From: Methanoregula sp. | Lineage (GTDB): Archaea > Halobacteriota > Methanomicrobia > Methanomicrobiales > Methanospirillaceae | Direction: 5' to 3' | DNA length: 7,686 nt | Assembly (NCBI GenBank): GCA_028705545.1 | Contig: JAQWDG010000075.1 | Span: 1 to 7,686, forward strand | Part shown: positions 1-5,749 of the stretch, piece by piece | How positions within the stretch are numbered: the first letter of the stretch is position 1 | Layout of the letters: each line of letters opens with the position of its first letter | Position numbers and translations under genes: made by a program | The notes under the pieces: generated by a model | Databases searched by the model: none | Told to the model about the DNA's origin: nothing | What the model saw: the letters and a program-made list of their open reading frames with translations, nothing else

Positions 1-60
1 CCGTGCAATCTCTTCGTTTTTCCCTTCGGGAATGAGATCGGCCAGGAGCGGGCGTTCCCG

Positions 61-67
61 GTCAAGA
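61..67 (-). other. Frameshift 2 in the PAS pseudogene
   Basis: The coding strand reads AAC CTC TTC, then TCTT (64-67), then GAC CGG GAA. The sibling has a single codon (TAC) between its equivalent TTT and GAC. One extra base therefore sits in 64-67 and creates the TGA at 62-64. This is not a homopolymer, which makes a simple run-length error less likely here. Confidence 0.7.
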
Positions 68-214
68 GAAGAGGTTCCCGAATGTTGTCGAACCGATCAT
101 CTTTGCCGCAGGAAGCCCGGAAAAAAGTTCCATCGCCTTATTCCAGATAATGATCCGGTGGTTTTTTCCGATCACCCGCTGGGGCTGGGGCGAACCCCGG
201 ATGATTGCATCGGG

Positions 215-220
215 TTTTTT
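215..220 (-). other. Frameshift 1 in the PAS pseudogene, at a homopolymer
   Basis: The coding strand reads GAG GAA AAA ACC C before GAT GCA ATC. The sibling has two lysine codons plus CTC before GAC GCG ATC. An A8 run would restore a KEEKKPDAII-type reading, so A6 implies loss of two bases (or gain of one). A homopolymer is a common place both for slippage mutations and for sequencing error. Confidence 0.7.
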
Positions 221-245
221 CCTCCTTGGCACGCCGGGCCTCGGA

Positions 246-282
246 GCGGATCCGGTCCGTGATGTCGATTCCGATCGACTGG
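246..282. repeat. Direct repeat copy 2a (paralogue tract, PAS2 end)
   Basis: This 37-base stretch matches 2079-2115 with one mismatch, at the same 1833-base offset as the other tract. It encodes the QSIGIDITDRIR end of PAS2. Confidence 0.8.
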
Positions 283-557
283 TACCTTGCAATCTTCCCC
301 TTACTGTCGTACAGGGCGCGGATCGTCCACTGTTCGTAACGGGCCTCTGGGTTGCCCTCCTCAACCGCAAGCGTTGCCGTCACCGCGGGAAGAGCAGGGC
401 TGATAGCTGCAATCTTTTTTTTGACGAGTTCCTGGTTTTTTTCCGAGAGCAGGGAATAGACCGGTTCCCCGACGAGTTCGTCCCTCTCTTTGCCTGCGGC
501 CTCGCAGAAGTTTTCGTTTACAAACGTAATGGTCCCGTCAGGCTCGTAGTTGCAGGC

Positions 558-625
558 ATAGGCCGGCATGTCCTCGACAAGCGCCCGGTACATCTGCCGG
601 CTGATGAGGATCGCCTCCTTTGTCC
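558..625. repeat. Direct repeat copy 1a (paralogue tract, PAS2 start)
   Basis: This 68-base stretch matches 2391-2458 with four mismatches by eye, including 33 consecutive identical bases (558-590 with 2391-2423). It encodes the start of PAS2 in both PAS genes. Third codon positions match as well as the protein, unlike the surrounding sequence. Confidence 0.8.
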
Positions 626-1290
626 GCAGGTGCTGCGCGATCTCTTTTTTTAAGAGGATATTGGTCTCTTTGAGTTCTGCGGTCCGCTGTTCCACCATTG
701 CTTCAAGCTGCTGCTGGTAGTGCCTGAGCTCGGTATTATTCTCAAGGATTACCGCGGCGCAGGTCTGCCCGTCCTCATCGACCACCGGCTCCATCCGCAC
801 GGAAAACGTGAACTTTTTCCCGTTCCTTTCGTACGTTTTTTCCGCGGAATGTCTCCTGCCTTCAATAACCAGACGCATGGTCTCTTCAAACGTGCCGGAG
901 AAACTGGCGGCAAGGTTCGTATACAGCATATTGTGCCCGACCACGTCCCCGCGCATCAGTTCGAAGGTTTTGAGCAGGGCATCGTTTGCGTCCCTTATAA
1001 AGAAGTCCTGGTCGATGATCAGGATGGGCGATGCAAAAAGATTGATGACCGATCCCATCGGGAGTCTCCTTGCAGGTGAAAAGACTTTGGCCTGGCCGAA
1101 CTGGCGCATCTCGGCATACCCGGAAAACCACAGCATATCGAGATACCGGGCTGCCGTGGCCCGGTTGATAGAGAGTGCAGTGGCAATCCCGCCGATACTC
1201 ATGCCGCGGGGATGATTCTTCAGGAACTCCTTGATGCGTTCGATTTCATCCCGGGAGCCCATATAGACACAGTGCATTAGGTAAAAAAAG

Positions 1291-1300
1291 ATTATTTAAA
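1291..1300 (-). promoter_or_regulatory. TATA box for the PAS pseudogene
   Basis: The minus strand reads TTTAAATAAT, centred near 1296. An archaeal start site about 25 bases on would be near 1270, between the two candidate ATGs at 1277 and 1262. A transcript to the 1262 start would have a very short leader, in keeping with the missing ribosome binding site. Confidence 0.5.
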
Positions 1301-1411
1301 AAAGTATGGTTAGTCCTCCTAAATAACATTATGATAACGCTACACATATGCACAACGAACAGAATTATTTTTAATAGCGTCTTGTATCTGTTTTTCCAGA
1401 ATTCTCTGTAT

Positions 1412-1438
1412 AAAAAAAACATCCGGAATCCTCGCCGG
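1412..1438 (-). terminator. Possible terminator of the intact PAS gene
   Basis: On the minus strand a short CCGG/CCGG stem (1435-1438 with 1423-1426, 8-base loop) is followed three bases later by T8 (1412-1419). The stem is only 4 bp, but archaeal termination depends mainly on U-rich runs. It lies about 165 bases after the stop codon at 1584. Confidence 0.4.
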
Positions 1439-1583
1439 CTCATCCATGGAGACTTGGGATACAAGAAAATAACCCTCCGCAGCTGACTTAATCCGGTTTT
1501 TTTTGTGTCGTCCGCAATATATCACGAAAGTGAGTGGGCCGGATCGCCGAACATACAAAAGACCCGGAATATTTGAAGTTCTT

Positions 1584-3098
1584 TCAATTGAGTGCATCCT
1601 TATCGATCATCGGGAACAATGGCCTGACAATAAACGATGTCCCGTCTTTTGTCTTGTACCCGACGAGGTCTTCCATGGTCTCCACTACATTGGTTATAAC
1701 CCCCTCCCCATTACGGATTGCTGCGGCCGTGAAAAATACCCAGCTCCCCTCCCCTCGATGAATCCTTGAGAAGGTGATGCCTTCCCAGGTATCGTCAAGG
1801 TACGAGGATCGCCGGCAGTTTTGCGGGAAATACTCTGACAGTTTGTCAAATTTTTCATCGATGATAAGATCGGCAAGCAGCGGGCGATCGCGGTCGTAAA
1901 AGATATTGCCAAACGTCGTCGCACCGATCATCTGGCCGGCCTTGAGTCCTGAGAAATGTTCCATTGCGGTATTCCACGATACAATCCGGTGGTCTTTGCC
2001 GATAATCATCTGGGGCAGCGGAGATCCCCGGATGATCGCGTCGAGTTTTTTCTCTTCCTCTGCAAGTTTTGTCTCGGTGCGGATCCGGTCCGTGATGTCG
2101 ATACCGATCGACTGGAACTCGGCAACCTTTCCCCGCCGGTCATAAAATGCCCGGATCGTCCACTGGTGCCAGACCGGTGTGCCGTCTTTTCCCGTGAATT
2201 CGAGCGTTATGGTCTCGGCAGAATACTCGTGGCTGATCTTTTTTAATGCATCCTGAATTAGGGTCACATTTTTTGGGGAAAGGACTGAGAAGACCTCCAC
2301 ACCGACAAGATCTTTGGCATCTTTCCCCATAAACACACAAAAGTTTTCGTTGGTAAACGTGAAGGTCCCGTCGGGCTCATAATTACATATATAGGCCGGC
2401 ATGTCCTCGACAAGCGCCCGGTATTTCTTCCGGCTGATCAGGATCGCCTCCTTTGTCCTCTCGTGCCCCTCCATCTCGGATGTCAGGCGATCGTTTGTCT
2501 CCTGTAATTCTTTTGTGCGCAGTTCCACCATTGTTTCAAGGTGCTGCTGATATCTTTTGAGTTCCGTAATATCTTCAAGGACTATCGTTGCACAGGGCTG
2601 CCCGCTCTCATCGACAATCGGAACCATCCTTACGATAAAACTGTATCTCTTCCCTTTGCGTTCAAAGGATTTTTCCTCGACGTGTTCTTTCCCGTTAATG
2701 ACCTCTTGTATCCTTTCGGGAAACATACCGGAATAACTTGCGGATAATTTTGTCTGGAGCATACTATGACTGAGTACGTCCTCGCGTTTTAACGAAAACA
2801 GCCGAAGGAGCGCGTTGTTTGCATCCCGGATAAAGAGGTCCCCGTCAACAATCAGCATGGGTGACGAGAGGACATTCAGGAAAGAAGAAATGGGGAGCCT
2901 TGTCGCCAGGGTATAGATCTTTGCCCGCCCGAACTGCCGCATCTCCGCCTGCCCGGAGTAGTGGAGGCTGTCCAGGTACCTTGCGGCAGACACTCTGTTG
3001 AGCGAAAGGGCACAAGCGATCTCGCTGATGGTCATACCTTTTGGATTTTTCTTTAAGAGATCCCTGATGAGTGCGATTTCTTCGTCGTAGTGAGTCAT
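1584..3098 (-). CDS. Winged-HTH / triple-PAS one-component sensory regulator
   Basis: A 504-residue soluble protein, probably a DNA-binding sensor that works without phosphotransfer. Residues 1-65 form a winged HTH: KGMTISEIACALSLNR reads as recognition-helix context, and SGQAEMRQFGRAKIY as the wing. PAS1 is about 70-180 (ends VLEDITEL). A charged coiled coil follows at about 181-222. PAS2 is about 223-340 (YRALVEDMPAY to GIDITDRIR). PAS3 is about 348-478 and contains an extended segment around 415-455 (DTWEGITFSRIHRGEG). A 25-residue tail follows. There is no histidine-kinase, GGDEF or membrane segment, so the HTH is the only visible output. The ATG at 3098 has no Shine-Dalgarno motif, but a TATA box sits about 22 bases upstream, so the mRNA is probably leaderless. 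It is transcribed divergently from the chemoreceptor operon, and its damaged duplicate lies just downstream. Ligand and target genes cannot be read from the sequence. Autoregulation or control of the divergent operon is possible but is inference. Confidence 0.85.
   Translation of the reverse strand: MTHYDEEIALIRDLLKKNPKGMTISEIACALSLNRVSAARYLDSLHYSGQAEMRQFGRAKIYTLATRLPISSFLNVLSSPMLIVDGDLFIRDANNALLRLFSLKREDVLSHSMLQTKLSASYSGMFPERIQEVINGKEHVEEKSFERKGKRYSFIVRMVPIVDESGQPCATIVLEDITELKRYQQHLETMVELRTKELQETNDRLTSEMEGHERTKEAILISRKKYRALVEDMPAYICNYEPDGTFTFTNENFCVFMGKDAKDLVGVEVFSVLSPKNVTLIQDALKKISHEYSAETITLEFTGKDGTPVWHQWTIRAFYDRRGKVAEFQSIGIDITDRIRTETKLAEEEKKLDAIIRGSPLPQMIIGKDHRIVSWNTAMEHFSGLKAGQMIGATTFGNIFYDRDRPLLADLIIDEKFDKLSEYFPQNCRRSSYLDDTWEGITFSRIHRGEGSWVFFTAAAIRNGEGVITNVVETMEDLVGYKTKDGTSFIVRPLFPMIDKDALN
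2079..2115. repeat. Direct repeat copy 2b (paralogue tract, PAS2 end)
   Basis: Partner of 246-282. The constant offset shows that the two genes have no net indel across PAS2. Confidence 0.8.
2391..2458. repeat. Direct repeat copy 1b (paralogue tract, PAS2 start)
   Basis: Partner of 558-625 in the intact PAS gene, at an offset of 1833 bases. It arises from gene duplication and is not a mobile-element repeat. Confidence 0.8.
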
Positions 3099-3115
3099 AA
3101 AAAATGAAAATCCGG

Positions 3116-3123
3116 ATATAAAA
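3116..3123 (-). promoter_or_regulatory. TATA box and BRE for the intact PAS gene
   Basis: The minus strand reads GCAAAAG directly before TTTTATAT, a good match to an archaeal BRE plus TATA element. The TATA centre is about 22 bases before the ATG at 3098, so transcription should begin at or within a few bases of the start codon. Confidence 0.65.
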
Positions 3124-3194
3124 CTTTTGCATTGGTCATGATAAGAACATTCCGGTCAGTGTCTGTCATTTACGTGCGTAATCGTCCCCCTTTC

Positions 3195-3202
3195 TTTATA
3201 TT
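3195..3202 (+). promoter_or_regulatory. TATA box for the chemosensory operon
   Basis: TTTATATT lies in an otherwise pyrimidine-rich stretch. Transcription would start near 3220-3225, leaving about 190 nt before the receptor's start codon. No strong purine BRE precedes it, so the assignment is moderate. Confidence 0.5.
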
Positions 3203-3398
3203 ACGGGTGATCTTTGATGTTATTGATTATTAACAGTCCATACTATGTCAGAATACAATAAAAGGACGGCTGCGGGCCATTTACCCGTAAAAAAAGCCGG
3301 TTTTCATGCATTGTCAGCAGGGCCGGAACCACCGGCATGCACGTGGAATCCCGTAACAGTATCCCGTGCAGGAAACAACCCGGAGATACCGGTCAGAC

Positions 3399-3407
3399 AA
3401 GGAGATG
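3399..3407 (+). promoter_or_regulatory. Ribosome binding site that sets the receptor start
   Basis: AAGGAGATG places GGAG 7 nt before the ATG at 3412. The in-frame ATG at 3337 would add 25 residues (MHVESRNSIP...) that look like neither a HAMP module nor a membrane anchor, and it has no such motif. The 3412 start is therefore preferred. Confidence 0.75.
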
Positions 3408-3411
3408 CAGT

Positions 3412-5133
3412 ATGGAAAAACAGGAGATCGAAAATCTATTCAGGAACGCCGAAAGCGGCGATATTTCCGCACTCAACCAGATACGCGAGCAGTATTTCCA
3501 GCTCAGGGAAACAAACAACGGACTTTCCGAGATACAGTCCGTTCTTGCAAAGATGGCGGTAAATGATTTTTCGGTGACCGTACAGGGCAACTACACCGGC
3601 CCGCTTTCCGATGTGGCACGCGAAATCAACACCGTTCAGGAACGGCTCCATCACCTCACGACAACCGCAAACCATATCGCTCTTGGTAACATCGGCGACC
3701 TTGCGGAGTTTAAAAAGCTCGGAAAACGATCCGACAACGATGAGATGGTGCCGGCATTTGCCCGTATGATGACTGCAATCTCTGACATGATCACTGATGT
3801 GAACATGCTGTCTGCCGCTGCCACAGAAGGCGGGCTCACGATCCGTGCCGACGCGACAAAGCACCAGGGAGAGTTCAGGACGATCATCGAAGGAGTCAAC
3901 ACGACCCTTAACTCAATAACACTCCCCTTAAACGAGGGTATACGGGTGTCACATGAACTCTCAAAAGGGAATTTCTCCGCACGCATGAATGAAAACGTTC
4001 ATGTTTCCGGCGATCTTGCAAAATTCCGCGATGCGCTTAATGGTATCGGGGTCAATGTCTCATCTGCGATTTCCGAGGTTACCCGGGTTGCAGATGCGTA
4101 CGCAAAGTACGACTTTACCGCCCATATCGACAGCAGTGCAAACCTCTCCGGTGATTTTGTCGAGCTTTTAACTTCCTTAAACAAGATCGGCCCGGAAGTA
4201 TCGGAAGCGATTGGGCTGGTCAATGCGCAGGTAAAGAACCTGACAAAAGAGGCTGAGGAAACCACTACCGGACTTTCCCAGATCACCCAGGGTTCCGAGG
4301 CGATCGCCCAGAACACGACCCATGTCCATGAAAACATGGAGAAGGGACACGAGGGGATTTTACAGGTATCAAAGGCGATGGAAGACCTTGCAGCAGCGGT
4401 CGAGGAGATCACCACAAATATGGAAAATGTCTCGGCGCTTGCAAAAAAGACCAAGGACCTCAGTACAAACGGCGTTTCGCTCTCGCGGAAGGCAAACGAC
4501 AGCATGGGCCGGATCAACGATGCGACAAACGTGGTGAACACGGGCATCACGGAAATCAGCGCGAAGATGGACGAAATCGGCAAGATTGTCGGTATCATCC
4601 GCGATCTTGCGAACCAGACCAACCTGCTAGCCCTCAATGCGGCAATCGAGGCGGCACGCGCTGGCGATGCCGGCCGCGGTTTTGCGGTTGTCGCGGCAGA
4701 AGTAAAATCCCTGGCACAGGAGTCCCGTACCTCGGCGGAAAACATCGAGACTATGATCGGGGATCTCCAGAAGCGGTCGAATCACGCAGCAGAGGCGATG
4801 ACCTCGGCAACAAAAGAAGTCAGCACCGGCAGCCAGGATGTTGAGGACACCATCAGGGTGTTTAACCAGATCGTTGAATCGATTGAACAGGTTTCCCGAA
4901 ACACCGAGGAAGTTGCCGCTGCAACCGAGGAGCAGGCTGCAACCACCGAGGAAATTACCGCAAGTGTCAGCGAAGTGACCCGCCTCTTTGAAGAGACCGA
5001 AAAAGAATCGTCCGATACCGCTGCGGCAACAGAAGAATCCCTCGCATCCATAGAGGAGATCAACACGGCGATGGGGGACGTGAACACGGTTGTCACGAAC
5101 CTCACCGTTGAAATGACCAAATTTTCCGTGTAG
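3412..5133 (+). CDS. Soluble poly-HAMP methyl-accepting chemotaxis protein
   Basis: A 573-residue cytoplasmic chemoreceptor with no hydrophobic segment long enough to cross a membrane. The N-terminal half (about 40-265) reads as a chain of four or five HAMP-like modules. Examples are LSAAATEGGLTIRADATKHQ (133-152) with its EFRTIIEGVNTTLNSI helix, then HELSKGNFSARM, then AYAKYDFTAHID. The rest is the long antiparallel coiled coil of the receptor signalling domain. Its hairpin tip at about 389-438 carries the near-invariant DLANQTNLLALNAAIEAARA and GRGFAVVAAEVKSLA, which in the family bind CheW and CheA. Glutamate pairs E506/E507, E513/E514 and E541/E542 fit the consensus for CheR/CheB methylation. 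No C-terminal NWETF-like CheR tether is present. It is first in an operon with cheW (11-base gap) and a sensor kinase. The signal is unknown; with no separate ligand domain it may sense through the HAMP chain or a partner protein. Confidence 0.93.
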   Translation: MEKQEIENLFRNAESGDISALNQIREQYFQLRETNNGLSEIQSVLAKMAVNDFSVTVQGNYTGPLSDVAREINTVQERLHHLTTTANHIALGNIGDLAEFKKLGKRSDNDEMVPAFARMMTAISDMITDVNMLSAAATEGGLTIRADATKHQGEFRTIIEGVNTTLNSITLPLNEGIRVSHELSKGNFSARMNENVHVSGDLAKFRDALNGIGVNVSSAISEVTRVADAYAKYDFTAHIDSSANLSGDFVELLTSLNKIGPEVSEAIGLVNAQVKNLTKEAEETTTGLSQITQGSEAIAQNTTHVHENMEKGHEGILQVSKAMEDLAAAVEEITTNMENVSALAKKTKDLSTNGVSLSRKANDSMGRINDATNVVNTGITEISAKMDEIGKIVGIIRDLANQTNLLALNAAIEAARAGDAGRGFAVVAAEVKSLAQESRTSAENIETMIGDLQKRSNHAAEAMTSATKEVSTGSQDVEDTIRVFNQIVESIEQVSRNTEEVAAATEEQAATTEEITASVSEVTRLFEETEKESSDTAAATEESLASIEEINTAMGDVNTVVTNLTVEMTKFSV

Positions 5134-5140
5134 GGAGATG
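5133..5140 (+). promoter_or_regulatory. cheW ribosome binding site
   Basis: GGGAGATG begins on the last base of the receptor stop codon. Its spacing (7 nt from GGAG to ATG) is identical to that of the receptor gene, pointing to translation from one polycistronic mRNA. Confidence 0.7.
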
Positions 5141-5144
5141 TCGC

Positions 5145-5693
5145 ATGCCATCAGATAATCCCCCGGACGCCCGGGATCACCAGGTTCCGGGATCTCAAAA
5201 AGCCACGGCCGATATGCCGGAAACGATCCAGGTCGTCGAGTTCCTCCTGGGAAAGGAGCACTACGCCATCGATTTATACGATGTCAAGGAGGTGGTCGAC
5301 AATACGGCGATCACCCGGCTGCCGAATACCCCGGCATACATCAGGGGCATCATAGATCTCCGGGGAGAGATCACGACTATCATTGATCTCAGGGAACGGC
5401 TCAGCGTTGCCGTGGAAAATGCGGGCACCAGCGATGACAACCGGCGGATCATCGTTCTCGATGAGAAACTGACCGGAGTCAAGATGGGGATCATTGTCGA
5501 CGATGTCCTTTCGGTCTCAACGTACGATCAGTCCGATGTCGACCGTTCGTCAGCATCGATCTATAACGATGATACCGCCATCATGGGAATCATCCGGAAA
5601 AAAGTCCGGATCAGAGAGAAGGAGGTCTCGGAGCTCATTGTCTGGATTGGCATCAGCCGGATCCTCCGGGATACCGGCTGTATACAGCCATGA
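5145..5693 (+). CDS. cheW: CheW chemotaxis adaptor protein
   Basis: A 182-residue CheW, the scaffold that couples chemoreceptor tips to the P5 domain of CheA. The core begins at about residue 28 (QVVEFLLGKEHYAIDLYDVKEV). It includes the family signature around 67-86 (RGIIDLRGEITTIIDLRERL), the GIIVDDVLSV strand (115-124) and a closing VSELIVWIGISRIL. The first 25 or so residues are polar and Pro/Asp-rich, an extension beyond the usual CheW fold. GGAGATG (5134-5140) stands 7 nt (from GGAG) before the ATG, supporting 5145 over the internal ATG at 5214, which has no such motif. It follows the receptor stop by 11 bases, and its own stop overlaps an ATG at 5690. There is no CheA gene in the window, so it either joins an array encoded elsewhere or serves the local kinase. 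Confidence 0.93.
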   Translation: MPSDNPPDARDHQVPGSQKATADMPETIQVVEFLLGKEHYAIDLYDVKEVVDNTAITRLPNTPAYIRGIIDLRGEITTIIDLRERLSVAVENAGTSDDNRRIIVLDEKLTGVKMGIIVDDVLSVSTYDQSDVDRSSASIYNDDTAIMGIIRKKVRIREKEVSELIVWIGISRILRDTGCIQP

Positions 5694-5737
5694 GAACCTA
5701 TCCTCTGCCGGACGGGAACGATAAAGGACAATTCCTG

Positions 5738-5742
5738 GGTGA
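5738..5742 (+). promoter_or_regulatory. Ribosome binding site that sets the kinase start
   Basis: GGTGA, part of the archaeal AGGAGGTGAT consensus, lies 7 nt before the ATG at 5750. From there the protein begins MIHALYVDDEP, the usual beginning of a receiver domain. The alternative ATG at 5690 overlaps the cheW stop (ATGA) and would add 20 residues not typical of the family. Confidence 0.65.
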
Positions 5743-5749
5743 AAAGAGT

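Larger units (their letters stand above)
1..1262 (-). pseudogene. Winged-HTH / triple-PAS regulator, frameshifted and cut by the window edge
   Basis: Paralogue of the intact gene at 1584-3098, aligned nearly without gaps from the start. The order is winged HTH (about residues 1-65, ending in AEMRQFGQAK), PAS1, a coiled-coil linker, PAS2 (closing with GIDITDRIR), then PAS3. The first frame holds from the start to about 220 and would stop at 138. Homology then continues in a second frame (DAIIRGSPQPQ, then TTFGNLF), which stops at 62-64. It resumes in a third frame (DRERPLLADL) and stays open to base 1. The first break is at an A6 run on the coding strand (215-220), two bases short of, or one over, the sibling's spacing. 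The second is one extra base in 64-67. About 80 C-terminal residues lie outside the window. The start at 1262 matches the sibling's N-terminus; an upstream ATG at 1277 would add five residues. No Shine-Dalgarno motif is seen. If functional it would be a cytoplasmic DNA-binding sensor. Sequence error rather than decay is possible. Confidence 0.75.
1263..1583. other. AT-rich intergenic region between the two PAS genes
   Basis: About 320 bases with no convincing gene. On the minus strand it holds the 3' end of the upstream gene's transcript, a possible T8 termination site (1412-1419), an unused AGGAGG (1315-1320) with no start codon at suitable spacing, and the TATA box of the next gene. A minus-strand frame of 35 codons from the ATG at about 1447 (starting MDEPARIPDV) is open, but it lacks a ribosome binding site and any family resemblance. 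Confidence 0.5.
3099..3411. other. Divergent promoter region and long operon leader
   Basis: This 313-base gap carries the promoters of the minus-strand PAS gene and the plus-strand operon, whose TATA boxes lie about 75 bases apart. The part from about 3225 to 3411 would be the operon's 5' leader. It contains small potential hairpins: GCCGG/CCGGC (3322-3326 with 3332-3336, 5-base loop) and TGCACG/CGTGCA (3338-3343 with 3365-3370). An ATG at 3245 opens a frame that overlaps the receptor gene out of phase until 3562. No recognised riboswitch or RNA family is seen. Confidence 0.5.

Noticed and set aside
150..1215. Plus-strand frames across the PAS pseudogene (150-653, 720-1079, 808-1215)
   Set aside because: They are antisense to clear PAS and HTH homology shared with the intact sibling.
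1491..1504. CCGG followed by T8 on the plus strand, resembling a terminator
   Set aside because: No plus-strand gene precedes it and there is no stem of useful length.
558..2458. Direct repeats as a CRISPR or mobile element
   Set aside because: There are only two copies of each, 1833 bases apart, both in collinear positions of paralogous genes. Duplication explains them; no transposase or terminal inverted repeats are seen.
3337..3411. Upstream in-frame ATG extending the receptor by 25 residues
   Set aside because: It has no ribosome binding site, and the extension lacks receptor-like or membrane-segment character. The start at 3412 has GGAG at 7-nt spacing.
3245..3562. 105-codon plus-strand frame overlapping the receptor start out of phase
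   Set aside because: Its second half runs in the wrong frame through the receptor coding sequence and has no family resemblance. Kept only as a possible upstream ORF in the leader.
3999..5151. Long minus-strand open frames opposite the chemoreceptor gene (for example 3999-4745, 4627-5151 and 4782-5120)
   Set aside because: They lie antisense to an unmistakable receptor signalling domain, have low-complexity Ser/Ala/Phe composition and no family motif. They result from codon bias on the other strand.
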